Origin: Ophiosphaerella korrae
Lineage: Eukaryota; Ascomycota; Dothideomycetes; Pleosporales; Phaeosphaeriaceae
Assembly: GCA_028456385.1 (NCBI GenBank)
Contig: JALNQF010000266.1
Coordinates: 1-56,755 of the forward strand
DNA: 56,755 bases
Direction: 5' to 3'
The notes beneath the pieces are model-generated. The model made no database searches. It was not told the DNA's origin and saw nothing but the letters and a program-made list of their open reading frames with translations. The translations under genes were made by a program, and so were the position numbers. This document shows, one piece after another, positions 1 through 13,130 of the stretch (within the stretch, counting starts at the first letter, position 1; each line of letters begins with the position of its first letter).

Positions 1-2609
1 TTTTTTTGATTTTTTAGATTTTTTATTTTTTTAGTAGCTTTTTCTATTTCTTTTATAATCTATATATTTAGTTTATTATTCTTTCTTTTAAGTATAATAG
101 CTATCTTAGGTATATTTAGAACTAAATATCTATCTTTATTCTTAACTAGAACTATACTAGTAGTATTTACTTCTTCTTATAAATCTAGTCTTCTACTTAG
201 AGTATCTATAAATTAATTATCTTTACTCTTAGTATATATAATTTTAAAGTTAAATATTAATAAAAACTTCTACTATCTTATATAGTATTATAATAGTTCT
301 TTATTTAGTATAAATCTTATAAGATTCTTGTAGTCTATATAAACCTTTATTTAGTACTTTATTTCTTATAAGTATACTCTCTATTACTTAAATACTTTAT
401 AGATTACTAGTATTTTTTTATTATAGATTAAGTAGTTAAGCTCTACTAGCTTTATTTTCTTAAAGAAGTATTTAACTAGGTATTCTTATTTTATAACCTA
501 ATCTTTTTATATAAATACTATTCTATAAACTAAATTTAATATATCTATCTTTACTATTACTAGTAGTTTAGAGTTATATATCCTAATATCTATATTCTCT
601 ATAAATTTCTATTTAATTTAGGTAAATACTTTACTATACTCTTAAGTCTATTTAAATAGTATATCTTTCTTTATAAGTTTTATTAATAGTTCTATTATTT
701 TAGACTATTTTACTATTATCTTTTTATAAAAGTTTACTAACCTATAAAATTATTATACTTCTTATAAGTCCTTTAGTATTAGCTATTCCTAGATTACTTT
801 AATCTTATTAGAGTTAATCTATATTTTTCTTAGTTTAATAATAAATCTAAAAAAGTCTATTTCTTCTATATAGAATTAGTATTTCTTTATCTTAAAAAAT
901 AGTTTATTTTCTACTAGTTTTTCTAGCACTTTATATATATATTATACGTATTCTTCTTCTATTTCTAAAAATATAAAGATATTATCTAGATATATAAATA
1001 TAAATACGTCTAAGTATTCTTTTAGAACTATCCTAATTCTTTCCTAGAATACTACTAGTATATTTATTAGTCTAAATAGTATAACTAAATATTTAAATAG
1101 TCTATATTACGTTCTAAATACTATTTTCTATTTATCTTCTTTTTAAATTCTAATCTAGTAGTAGGTGTTCTAGATATCTAGTTTAGTAAAGATTTATACT
1201 TTTTATAGTCTATTCTATATTTTATCTATATATAGTAAAGGATATTAGTTTTTATTTATAATTACGTTTATTTTTCTAAAATCTATATAAAGTTATTTAT
1301 CTTTTATCTCTTTTTTATCTATAAAGATAAGTCTATATACAACTAAAGAATATAATTCTTATATTTATCTTTTTCTTATTACGCTTTTATTAAATACTTA
1401 TTTAATCTTTAATTCTTTTTTAGTTTTTTAGTTAACTAAGCTCTATCTTATATTCTTTTATTTTCTAGTTCTATTACTAAGTCCTATAGCTAGTATTCTA
1501 GAAAGTAGTTATTAAGTTTTATAAGTTATTTCTCTTATTTTTTATATTCTTCTAGTAACTCTACTTTATATATACTTATATTAGCTTTTAATATATCTTT
1601 CTTAAAGTAGCTAATTTTCTTTATTCTCTAATTAACTTTTAGGTTAGTTATTTATAACTATAGTATACTTAATATTATATCTTGTTTATTATTAATTATT
1701 GTTATATCTATAACTATATTCTTAATTTCTAGTACTTCTAATCTTAGTATTAAGAGTACTATTTTAAACCTAATAGGTCCCTAAAATAGTTTACCTTTAA
1801 TTATACTTAGTTATTAAGAGTATCTTTTTATTATATAGTATATTCTTTATTCTTCTATAACCTTCTTTAATATAAAGTTTCTTATAGCTTTACTATTAAT
1901 TATAACTTATACTTTCTTTTCTTAGAAAGTACTTTATTTTATAATATATAAGTTTATTATATTTTTTAACTTTTTATACTTAGGTTATTCTTTAAATTAT
2001 CTATTCTTCTAAAGCTACTACTCTACTTTATATTTATAGTTTTTATATTTTAGATACTTATTATATATATACTTATACTATAGCCTTCTTTTAATATATT
2101 CTTTAGATAGTTTAGATTTTAGTCTAATTAATATATATTCTTTATTAGGTATTTTAGTTATTTTTTAATCTTAAATTTCTTTCTTAGAGATAGCCTTTAT
2201 ATAGTTATATACTTTTAATTCTCTATATAGGTAGTAGTTTATATTTAGGTATAATACCTATAATATTTTATTATATACTAGATACTCTAAGTCTATTCTC
2301 TTATTATCTTCTATTTAGTACTTATCTATACTAAGTCTTATTATTACTAAGATATAGTATACTATTAGTATACGAAGTATATAAGCTTTATTTATCTATT
2401 ACGTTTTTTTTATAAAGTACTACTACTCTCTTTATATAGGTATTTTTCTTACTATAACTATTTATTTTTCTATCTATTATTAGAATATTATAAACTTAAT
2501 TACTTTAAGATTATATTTTTTCTAGTCTTTATACGCTTCTTCTATACTTATAACTAGTAAGTATTTTTAAATAAACTTTTATTCTTAGTTTTATTCTACT
2601 ATATCTATT
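1..2609 (-). mobile_element. Element A, left (pol) part; Ty3/Gypsy chromovirus cut by the window edge
   Basis: Minus-strand, RIP-degraded pol of an LTR retrotransposon. Read in reverse complement, it holds the end of gag, protease, reverse transcriptase and RNase H. The window edge cuts it shortly before the integrase, at a point matching about 11,150 of element C. The reverse transcriptase YxDD box is at 981-992, with the second Asp now Asn. The element is interrupted at 2609 by insertion of element B and resumes at 16,725. CA dinucleotides are nearly absent, more so than in the nested element C, which fits an older insertion. It is non-functional: stops occur every few codons. Confidence 0.85.
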
Positions 2610-2614
2610 ATTAT
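2610..2614. repeat. Target-site duplication ATTAT, left flank of element B
   Basis: ATTAT lies directly outside the left LTR edge of B and recurs at 16720-16724 directly outside the right LTR edge. Five-base duplications are usual for Ty3/Gypsy integrases. The match fixes B as a single insertion event spanning 2615-16719. Confidence 0.85.
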
Positions 2615-3073
2615 TGTAATAAGTATTACTAGGGTTAACTTCCTAATACCTAAGAGTTATTAGTAGATTAAGAGGTAATAATAGAAGCTCGTATAGTAAT
2701 CTACAATAGGCTATAAACAATAGAAGATATTTTATAACTATCTTAGTTTTGTCGCTTATAGTTAATAATTAAATTACTAATACTATCTTAATAATACGCA
2801 TTTCTATTAACTATATAGTAATATAGTCTTAGCGACTTTATTACTTTATAATTACTAAGATTACAAATTTATAAATTTATTATATAATAGCTTTGTAACT
2901 TTGTATTTACTAAGATCGCGAATTTATAAATTTATTACGTGTCCTAATTATAGTTAGCTTCCTAATTAAGCTTATTATCTTATAAGTTATTACTCTACTT
3001 ATCTTATACTTTGTGTATAGCTAAGCGTAGACTAATTAGTTCTATTTTAGTTTCTCTTATTACTATTATAATA
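2615..3073 (-). repeat. 3' LTR of element B
   Basis: 459 bases. On the minus strand it starts TATTATAATAG (TGTTATAATAG before RIP) and ends in ACA, the TG...CA ends expected of an LTR. It matches the 5' LTR at 16261-16719 in length and sequence and has the same family layout as the LTRs of C and F, including two copies of an internal unit built around an ATCTTAGTAAATA-like core. Confidence 0.9.
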
Positions 3074-3720
3074 CTATTCCTTCTTCTACGTAGTTTCTTA
3101 TTTCTTTATACTAGAGCTAAAGTTATTAATCCTATTTCTTTATTAATCTCTAGTTTTTTATTACTCCCTATACTATCTTATTCTTAGCGTAATAAACATC
3201 TCTTTATAGCTTATATTGTTTATAATAAGGTTAAGATATTTTCTTATTTTTATTACACTAAACTTACTCTTACTTACCTTATATCTTTAAATAATAGTAA
3301 ATATTATAGTAAGTGTATTCTTACTAATATTTAGTATAAATATATTTCTTCTAAAGTTTTACTTACTAAGTGTAAGTATTTAATTTCTACGTAGTCCTCT
3401 TCTACTAAATTATGTAGGGTAAGCTATTAATAGAGCTTAAGTACAATTATTATTATAGCTTACTATAGCTAAGGCTAAGTATAAGTTAACTCTTTATAAG
3501 CTAGTAGAGCTTTATTCTTGTATTAAGTATCTTTATAAGATAAAGGCTTATAACAATACTAAGTTATCTAAATAGTCTTGTACCTTAGAGGCTAAGTTAG
3601 ATTTAGATAATATAGTAGAGGCTGCTCTAGCTCCTATTGTATTAGGCGCTCCTATCTCCTCTCTATCTAGTAGTAGTATTACTAGTTTTCTTAATTTGCT
3701 GCTAGGCGTTCTAGAGGGTT
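3074..3720 (-). pseudogene. Element B region between chromodomain and 3' LTR, possible coding extension
   Basis: In C the corresponding region (12,477-13,130) continues the pol frame to the LTR with only TAA/TAG breaks. Here the opposite strand also reads well at about 3,440-3,700, giving runs such as LEAKLDLDNIVEA that are shared with C and, in diverged form, with E. The strand of the original coding sequence, if any, is therefore unclear. No known domain was recognised. A short open frame at 3' end positions of this kind should not be taken as an intact gene. Confidence 0.4.
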
Positions 3721-3724
3721 TTAA

Positions 3725-6525
3725 CTTTAGAACTCTTCTAGTTCCTATATTTTTTCCTATAGTTTACTTTTTTCGTTAGTACCTATCTATTTTACTAAGT
3801 AGTAGTTTTTTCTATTATAGAACTAATACTATAAGATTTCTTTAACTTCTTATTCTTCTTATTCTCTATATGTATCTACTTTGTATACTAGTAGTTCTAT
3901 ATCTTGTAGTACTGTCTCTAGTAGTACTACGTAGAAGGTTAGGTATATCCTTATTTTATTTAGTAGTTTTAGTTTAAATAAGACTAGCGTAACTTCTTTC
4001 TTAATTTTGTATAGTCTTATTTTAACGTAGTCTAGTTTTAAACTAGGTTGTTTGCTCTTAATATTCTTTTATACTAACTATACTTTTTCTTCTTTTCTAA
4101 ATTAAGGTCTCTATTTATACTTCTTATTATAGTACTTTACTATTTAATTATATAGGAATTCTACGTCTTATCTTAACTAATCGTGTATGTCTTTTATTCT
4201 ATTTGTAAAGTTTTCTCTTTATAGAGTCTAAGATTCTATATTTTTTAGTATTTAGTATATATTAGGTTTAAGTCTATAGTTTACGAAAAAAGATAATACT
4301 TCTATTACTATGTTCTTTACGCTATTATATACTAACTATACTATAGGTAGTAACTATACCTAATTATTCTAGTTATAATTAAGGTAGTATCTTAGGTACT
4401 ATTCTACTATCTAATTTATTTATTCTAATTATCTATCTATTTGTAGGTAATATACTATTAATATAGTATATTATATTCCTAATTACGCTATTATTATTCC
4501 TTATAGTTTTAATATATATCTTATATCTCTATCTATTATAATCTTATCTACTATACTATATTAGCTTATTATAGTTTTTAGGACTTAATATATAGTAACT
4601 TCTATCCTACTTTTCTCTTTATATAGTGTAAAGTATATATACTTTATAAGTTTATTTACTATTGTTAAGATTCTGTTATACTTAACTCCTAATATTAGGT
4701 TCTTTAACTTAGGTAGCTTTATAATAAAATCTATTATTATCGTTCTCTAAAGTTACTCTAGTACTTTAACTAGTTATAGTATCCTATATAGTACGTGTCT
4801 ATTATACTTATTTCTTTAGTATTCTATATAGTCTTATAGTACTTCTTCTACTAGTTATCTTACTCTTAGGATATAATAATCTTTTAAGAGCCTATTTAAT
4901 ATTTGTTTAATTCTCTAGTATCTATATACTAGTAGCTTATAGAATTATTATATAAATTCTCTCTAGATTTTTCCTAGAATATATATTCTTCTATAGGCTT
5001 ATATAAATCCTTTTTAGGTTTCTAGCTTCTTTATTTCTTTAGGTACTTCTTATATTATTTTCTAAATCTATTTGTCTAGCTTCCTACTTGTTCTTTTAAG
5101 TGTAGTAGCTATTTTAGGTATATTTAGAACTAAATATCCTTCTTTATTCTTAGTTAGAACTATACTAGTAGCGCTTACTTCTTCCTATAAGTCTAGTCTT
5201 CTACTTAGAGCGTCTATAAATTAATTGTCTTTCCCTTTTATATATATAATTTCTAAGTTAAATATTAATAGGAATTCTTACTATCTTATATATTATTATA
5301 ATAGTTCTTTATTTAGTATAAATCCTATAAAATTCTTATAGAGTATATAGACCTTTATCTTATATTTTACTCTTTATAAGTATACTCTCTATTACTTAAA
5401 TACTTTGTAAATCGCTAGTATCTCTTTATTATAGATAAAGTAGTTAAGTTCTACTATTTTTATCTTCTTAGAGAAGTATTTAACTAAGTATTCTATTTTA
5501 GTTTTTAGGTCTTCCTATATTAGTACTTTTCTATAGACTAAGTTAGACGCGTCTATTTTTACTATTACTAGTAAGTCTAGGTTATATATTCTAATAACTA
5601 GGTTTTCTATAAACTTCCTTTTAATCTTATTAAATACTTTATTATATTCCTTTATCTATTTAAATAGTGTATCTTTCTTTATAAGCCTTATTATTAGTTT
5701 TATATCTTTAGACTATCTTACTATTAACTTTTTATAAAAGTTAGCTAGGCTATAAAATTATTGTACTTCCTTTAGGTTCTTAGGTATTAGCTATTTGTTA
5801 ATTAATCTAATTTTTTCTAGATTAATCTTGATTTTTCCTAGTTCGATAATAAATCTAAGGAAGTCTATTTCTTTTGTATAGAATTCGCATTTTCTTATTT
5901 TAAGGAATAGTTTACTTTCTACTAGTTTTTCTAGTACTTTGTATATATATTGTACGTATTCTTCTTTTATTTCTATAAATATAAGGATATTATCTAGGTA
6001 TATAAATATAAATATATCTAAGTACTCTCTTAGTACTATATTAATTCTTTCCTAAAAGGCTACTAGTGCGTTTATTAAGCTAAAAGGTATAACTAAGTAT
6101 TTATATAGTCTCTATTATATTCTAAATACTATTTTTTTTTTCTTACTTTTCTTAATTCTAATCTAGTAATAGGCGTTCTAGATATCTAGTTTTGTAAAGA
6201 TTTTTACCTTTTATAGTCTATCTTATATTTTATCTATTTATAGTAAAAGGTATTAGTTCTTATTTATAACTACGTTAGTTTTCTTAAAGTCTACGTAAGG
6301 TCTCTTATTCCTTATTCTTTTTTTATCTATAAATATAAGTCTATATACTACTAAGGATTTAGATTCTTTTATTTATCTTTTTTTTTTATATTTTGTATAA
6401 ATGTTTATTTAATTTTAGATTCTTCTTCTATTTTTTAGTAGACTAGGCTCTATCTTATATCTTTACCTTCTTCTAGTTCTATTACTAAGTTCTATAGTTA
6501 ATATTCTAGAAGGTAGTCTTCTAGC
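3725..6525 (-). pseudogene. Element B pol, 3' part: reverse transcriptase to chromodomain
   Basis: Reverse-complement reading gives the second half of a Ty3/Gypsy Pol: fingers and palm of reverse transcriptase with the Y-L-D-N remnant of YxDD at 5989-6000, an RNase H DAS-type motif, a DDE integrase core, and at about 3,725-3,890 a chromodomain-like C-terminus. The frame is broken by many TAG/TAA codons at expected Gln/Trp positions. It ends at 6525, exactly where element C inserted, and the missing amino-terminal part continues at 13,594. Confidence 0.85.
6521..6525. repeat. Target-site duplication CTAGC, left flank of element C
   Basis: CTAGC lies immediately before the 5' LTR of C and recurs at 13589-13593 immediately after its 3' LTR. 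Joining the two flanks restores the continuous pol of element B, as judged against C itself. Confidence 0.9.
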
Positions 6526-6983
6526 TATTATAGTAGTAATAAGGGAAAACGAGATAGAACTAATTAGTCTACGCTTAGCTACTAACAAAGTATAGGATAA
6601 GTAGGGTAATAACTTATAAGACGATAAGTTTAACTAGGAAGCTAACTACAATATAGATATATAACAAATTCGTAAATTCGTAATCTTAGTAAATACACGG
6701 TCGCAAAGCTATTATATAACGAATTTGTAAATTTACGATCTTAGTAAATATAAAGTAATAAAGCTACTAAGGTATTATTACTATATAGGTAGTAGTAATG
6801 CGTATTATTAGGATAGTATTAGTAATTTAATCCTTTAACTATAGAACGCTAATATAAGACAGTTGCAAAATATCCTCTATTAATACTAGTTATTATAGAT
6901 TACCTACACGAACTTTACTATTAACTCTTAATCTACTAATACCCTAATAGCTACTAGTAGTTAACGTAGGTAGCTACGTAATA
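6526..6983 (+). repeat. 5' LTR of element C
   Basis: 458 bases, beginning TATTATAGTAG (TGTTATAGTAG before RIP) and ending ACGTAATA. The 3' copy still ends ACGTAACA, so the last CA has been converted in this copy. It holds two direct repeats of roughly 50 bases (about 6660-6714 and 6715-6765) with a shared ATCTTAGTAAATA core. No promoter element can be placed with confidence. Confidence 0.92.
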
Positions 6984-7010
6984 CTTTACTAATTTAGATA
7001 TTAGGAGAAG
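6984..7010 (+). promoter_or_regulatory. Primer-binding-site region after the 5' LTR
   Basis: The sequence directly after the LTR reads CTTTACTAATTTAG here, CCTTGCTAATTTAG in B (16,247-16,260, minus) and CCTTACTAATTTAG in F (20,361 on). The conservation marks the minus-strand primer site. It does not begin with TGG, the complement of a tRNA CCA end, so priming by an intact tRNA end is not evident. Self-priming, as in Tf1-like elements, is an alternative I cannot test by eye. Confidence 0.4.
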
Positions 7011-8130
7011 CAAAGCGTAAGTAGCGTATAGTCTAGCTAACACAATAGTAGAAAGTTTAATTAAGAAGGGAGGTAAAGCACCTCTAAGTAGTTACAAGTT
7101 AGACGAAACTAATTAGGTAGTAGTTAAGATACGCCTAAATAACCTAATTACTAAAAAAGGGGATATACAACTAATAATTAATGTCCTAGAAATATAGAAT
7201 AAAGAACTACAAGATTATATTACGTAAAACAAAGTTTAAATTAAGACTATTATAGAAGGATAAAACTAGATAGAATAAATTACCTAGAGACTAGAAATAA
7301 GTATAATAAAGAAGCTACCTAAGATACCTATACTTAAGAAATTTAATAGAATAAGGGAAAAATTAAGACCCTTTATAGTAGTAGTATAACTATAGATTAA
7401 TATATAAGTACTATACTTTAATAGAGAAGATAAAAAGGTAATATATATTAGAATGTACCTAGAAGAAGATATAATAAGATAGTTTAAATCCTACTAGATA
7501 GATTATATAACACACGCGCTAGGAATATAAAAAGATAAAACTAAAGCTATCTTTAGAAGTTATAAATACTTTACTAAACAAATAAAAGTAGTATTTAGTA
7601 ATATAGATATTACCTAATAAGCTAAAGAGAAGCTTAAAAGGCTTATATAATACAAGAGTATTCTTAAATATATATTATAGTTTAAATAACTATTATAGAA
7701 TATAGAATAGAATAAAGTATTACTAATATTACGATTTAAACAAGGATTAAACTTAAAAATCTAATACAAGATAATTTATATAGAAAAACTAAGAATACTA
7801 GAAGCTCTAAAATAATAGGTAATATAGATAGATAATAACTTTTAAGAATAGAAGAAAAATAAATATAGAGGATAACCTAGAAACTAAGACGTTAGAGACC
7901 TTATAATCCTTAACGCTAACAAGGACAAGAAATTTAAGAAGAATAAAGACTTTATATCCTTTAGCTATAGTAAGAAAGGCTATTATATAAAAGATTACTA
8001 GTTAAAATAGAAAAAGAATATAATATATTATAAATATAGGAAACTAGGATACTTTATAAAAGACTATAAAAGTAAGGACCTAAAAAAAGAAATATAGTTA
8101 AAAATAACTAAGAACAAAAAAGAAGTACTA
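7000..8130 (+). pseudogene. Element C gag: capsid and two CCHC zinc knuckles
   Basis: The frame (first base of codons at 7321, 7963) runs straight into pol. The middle part has the retrotransposon gag (capsid) pattern, including a KFN-R-K-PF segment at about 7,320-7,380 and a run of aromatic and charged residues to 7,620. Two zinc knuckles follow at about 7,957-7,995 and 8,025-8,075. Their Cys and His codons are now Tyr (TGT/TGC or CAC to TAT/TAC) while the K-x-G and K-D spacing is intact, so the metal ligands are lost. The product would be the virus-like particle shell. Stops are frequent and all are TAA/TAG. Confidence 0.75.
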
Positions 8131-11100
8131 AAGATATAAGCTAAACCTTAGAAGAAGGTAGCTAGGAGTAAAGAAATATAGTATATAATACTCTATTAGA
8201 CTTTTAATTATAAGGATAACTACTATATATATCTTTCTAGTAAATAGAGAGTAAGATAGTTCCTATAAAAGTATAGAGTAGTAGTAATAAAAGAAAGAAT
8301 AAAAGTATAGCTAAAAGAAATAGTATATATAATAGACCTACTAATAGAAGATTTAGAAGGGGAAGAACCCTAGATACTATTAATCTAGGCTAAAGGACTA
8401 GTATAGGATAAAGAGACTATAATAGTCTCCTCTAAAGAATTATAAGGAGATAAGAAACAAACTAATATAAGAGGTACTAAGTACGCCTAGTTAAGAGCGT
8501 ATAGCTATAATAGCTATACAATAATAGATATAGAGGAATAAAATAAAGAATAGAAATTTATTTAGAAATACTTACTAGTTATAAGTATAGAGGAAGTATA
8601 TAAAGACTAGAAAGAACGTAATCTTAAAGTAAAAAAGTTTATAATATTCTAATAATAGATAGAGTAATATATAGTTATAGTAAGAAGAATACCTATATAA
8701 AGGAAATAGTAGTTCTTTGTAAGAAAAACGCAATAGATTAATAAAGCCTATATACTACAAGTACTAATAGTATACTACGTCCTAATAAATATAAGACCTA
8801 AAATAGATAGTTACTAGGTAGGGGACGACAAGAGAATAAATCTAGAATACCTAGTATACACTAAGATATTATAGATATTATACCTAAATACAAATTGCTA
8901 TACATATAGAGAACTTAAGGCACGAAATTACGTATAGCCTATATAAAGAAAAGGACATAATTACGTAAACGTAATTATAAGAAAAGATATCTAAGGTTAG
9001 GAAATAATTAAAATACCTAACAAAGAATATATAGTAATTAGACTAGGCCTTAAACTATTAAAAGAATATGTCTAAGGAAAACTATAGTATAAATATACCT
9101 ATAATAAATATCTAAAACACAAGAACTATAAACGTAAAATAAGATAATAGCTTTAGAAGAACAGATAATTTAAAGAAAGACCTAAGCAAGAAAAGCTAAA
9201 AGGTATAGAAAGCTTATACATTACGAAAATAAGTATATACTAAGGAAAGAAAGTATAAATAATAATTAATAGTAGAGCTACTAAGAACTTTATATTAAAG
9301 AAGTTCGTAGAAAGCTAAGAAATAACTTATACTATAAAGAAGTACCCTTAACAACTAAGTATAATTAAAGGAAAACTATTCTAGGAACCTATAAGGTTTA
9401 AAATAACACCTTCTATACTAAAGCTAGAAAGATTAGAAATTAAGAATATAGTTATAGATATAACAACAATTAATAATAAACAAGATATAATACTAGGAAT
9501 ACTATAGTTATAGATAACTAACCTAAGAATTAATTAGAGAATAGGGAGAATTAGCTACCCTAAGAAAGAAATATTAAAAGCTAACATAGTTATATACAAA
9601 GGAAAATTCCTAAAAGAATATAAGAAATAGGAAAAACAACTTATAGAACTAAACAACTACCTCCTAGACTATTAAATATAGGACTTAGTAATAGACCTAG
9701 AAAAAAGAAAAAATATAAGATAGAGCCTAGTCTATTAAAAAACTAAAGAAGAATTAAAGATTAAACGCGTATTTATATAAAAGGTAATAAAGAAAAGATA
9801 GATATAAGAATCTAAATCCTTAGTAGCTTATAGACTTATATTTGTAGACAAAAAAGGGATAGATAATAAAAGACCTTGCGTAGATTTTAGAAAAACTAAC
9901 ATAATAATAGATAAGAACTAATACTACTTACTACGTATAGACAAGATACAAGATAGGCTATAGAAAGTATAAATCTTTACTAAACTAGATATCTAAAATA
10001 CCTACTACTAGATTAGAATTAAAGAGGGTAATAAATAGAAAATAGTATTTAGAATATAATATAGACTATTTAAATATATAGTTATACCCTTTAGATTAAT
10101 AAATATACTAGTAGTATTTTAGGAAAGGATAAATATAGTCCTAAGAGAATACCTAGATATATTTATATTTGTATACCTAGATAATATCTTTATATTCTTA
10201 GAAATAGAAGAAGAATATATATAGCACGTGCACAAAGTACTAGAAAGATTAGTAAAAAGTAAAATATTTCTTAATATAAGAAAATGCGAATTTTATATAA
10301 AAGAAATAGACTTCCTAGGATTTATTATTAAACTAGGAGAAATACAAATAGATCTAAATAAGATTAAAATAATCTAAGAATAGCTAATACTAAAGAACCT
10401 ATAAAAAGTACAATAATTCTATAGATTAGTAAACTTTTATAGAAAACTAATAGTAAAGTAGTCCAAAATAATAGAACTACTTATAAAACTTATAAAGAAG
10501 GATATACTATTTAAATAGACTTAAGAATATAAAGAAGTATTTAAATAGATTAAATAACGTTTTATAGAAAACCTAGTTATTAGAATATATAACTTAGAAC
10601 TACTAGTAATAGTAAAAATAGATGCATCTAACTTAGTCTATAGAATAGTACTAATATAAGAAGACTAAACTATAAAACAAGAATATTTAGTTAAATACTT
10701 CTCTAAGAAAATAAAGCTAGTAGAGCTTAACTATCTAATTTACAATAAAGAGATACTAGTAATCTACAAAGTATTTAAATAATAGAGAGTATACTAATAA
10801 AGAGTAAAATACTAAATAAAAGTCTATATAGACTACAAGAATCTTATAAGATTTATAATAACTAAAGACTTATTATAACACTATATAAGATAGTAGAAGT
10901 TCTTATTAATATTTAACTTTAAAGTTATATATACAAAAAGGAAAGATAACTAATTTATAGATGCCCTTAGTAGAAAACTAGACTTATAAGAAGAAGTAAA
11001 TACTACTAGTATAGTTCTAATTAAGAACGAAGAAGGATATTTAGTCCTAAATATACTAAAAATAGCCGCAACACTTAAGAGAAAGAGTAGCAAGCTAGAC

Positions 11101-12476
11101 GAATAGATTTAGAAGGAAACAAGAAAAGCCCCTAAAGAAATAAGAAAACTTAAGATCTAAGAAGGCCTCGTACGAGCTTATAGAAGAACGTATATTTTAA
11201 GGAAAATATAAAGAGAATTTATATAATAATTCTATAAACTACTAGTATATAGATATTAAGGAATTAATAAAATACTAGATAGACTACTAAGAGATTACTA
11301 TATCCTAAGAGTAAGGTAACTAGTAATAGAAGTACTACAAGACTATATAGAATACTATAGAAATAAGTATAGTAGATATATACTATATAGAATATTATAA
11401 CTAACTAAAGTACTAAAAAGACCTTAGAGAGTTATTATAATAGATTTTATTACAAAACTACTTAAGTTAAAAGACTTAATATTAGGAGTTAAGTATAATA
11501 GAATCCTAATAATAGTAGATAAACTTATAAAATACTTATACTTTAGACTATATAAAGAAAAAAGTAGAATAGAAGTTACTATATACTAGGTCCTAGGAAC
11601 TATAATTAGCTAATATAGACTACTAGATAAGATTATTATAGATAGAGACGTAAGATTTATATTAAAACTATAGGGAACAATAATAGTATAATTAGGAATT
11701 AAATATATAATGTTAATAGTATACTACTTATAGATAGATAGATAATTAGAACGTATAAATTAGATAGTAAAACAATACCTAAGATACTACCTTAATTATA
11801 ACTAAAACAATTAGGTATAGCTACTACCTATAGTATAGTTAGTATATAATAGTGCAAAAAATATAGTAATAAGAGTATTACTTTTCTTTATAAACTATAG
11901 ATTTAACCCTAATATATACTAAATACTAAGAATCGAAATATCTTAGTTTCTAAGAGGAGAAAACCTTACTAATAGACTTAAGAATATACACAACTAATTA
12001 AGATAAGACGTAGAGTTTCTATAAGATTATATAACAAAATATTATAATAAGAAATATATAAAGAGACCCTAATTTAAAGAGAGGAAAAAAGTATAGTTAC
12101 TATAAAAAAATATTAAAAGTAAATAATTAAGCTTAAAACTAGATTATATTAAGATAAGACTATATAAAGTAGAGAAAGAAGTTATACTAGTTATATTTAA
12201 ATTAAGACTACTAAGCAAAATAAGGATATATCTAATATTCTACGTAGTACTACTAGAAAAGGTACTATAAGACGTAGAACTACTAGTATACGAAGTAGAC
12301 ACGTATAGAGAACAAGAAGAATAAGAAGTTAAAGAAATCCTAGTATACTAGTTCTATAATAGTAGGAACTACTACTTAGTAAAATAGATAGGAATAAACA
12401 AAAAAGGACAACTATAGGAAGAAATATAGAAACTAGAGGATAACCTTAATTACTTTAAGAAACTAGAGGAGTTCTA
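8130..12476 (+). pseudogene. Element C pol: protease, RT, RNase H, integrase, chromodomain
   Basis: Continuous with gag in one frame. The protease active site (DSGA) survives as N-S-R-A at 9268-9279. The reverse transcriptase palm reads Y-L-D-N at 10174-10185 (YxDD with the second Asp lost) after a recognisable FRKTN and K-LDI block at 9,880-9,990. The RNase H DAS motif is at 10621. The integrase shows an HHCC-type remnant at about 11,210-11,370 and DDE residues at 11443, 11641 and 11749. The chromodomain spans about 12,326-12,476, with a LVK-IG core and an acidic L-E-x-NL helix. The chromodomain would steer integration to heterochromatin. Inactive: many TAA/TAG codons and mutated catalytic residues. 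Confidence 0.88.
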
Positions 12477-13130
12477 AAGTTAAAACCCTCTAGAACGCCT
12501 TATAGTAAGTTAAGAAAACTAATAATACTACTACTAGATAGAGAGGCAATAAGAGTACCTAATACAATAGGAGCTAGAGTAGCCTCTACTATATTGTCTA
12601 AATCTAATTTAGCCTCTAAGGTATAAGACTATTTAGATAACTTAGCGTTATTATAAGCCTTTATTATACAAAGACACTTAATATAGGAATAAAGCTCTAC
12701 TAGCTTATAAAAAGTTAACTTATACTTAGCCTTAGCTATAGCGAGCTATAACAATAATTACGCTTAAGCCCTATTAATAGCTCGCCCTAGATAACTTAGT
12801 AGAAGGAGACTATATAGAAATTAAATACTTACACTCTATAAGTAAAACCTTAGAAGAAATATATTTATACTAAATATTAGTAAGGATACACTTATTATAG
12901 TACTTACTATTATTTAAAGATATAAGGTAAGAAAGACCTAATTTAGTATAATAATAATAAGAGAATATCTTAACCCTATTATAAATAATACAAGCTATAA
13001 GAAGAAGTTTATTGCGCTAGGACTAGGATAGTATAGAGAGTAATAAAGAACTAAGGATTAATAAAGATATAGGATTAATAACCTTAGTACTAGTATAGAG
13101 AAATAAGAGACTACGTAGAAGAGAGAATAG
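12477..13130 (+). pseudogene. Element C extension beyond the chromodomain, in the pol frame
   Basis: After the expected end of Pol the same frame (codon phase checked at 11749 and 12805) stays readable to the 3' LTR with breaks only at TAA/TAG. Conserved blocks with element E include LKP-x-QQL at about 12,750-12,775, SNKELRIN at about 13,035-13,060 and LITL a few codons later. Length differences between C and E occur in whole codons. In the upstream half (about 12,490-12,790) the antisense strand in mirrored phase is equally readable. No family was recognised. Chromoviruses usually stop soon after the chromodomain, so this is either a Pol extension, a separate ORF, or an antisense ORF. Confidence 0.45.

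Noticed and set aside
10141..10330. Non-LTR (LINE) reverse transcriptase
   Set aside because: The YLDD box context, the order RT, RNase H, integrase, chromodomain, and the flanking LTRs with five-base duplications all indicate Ty3/Gypsy.
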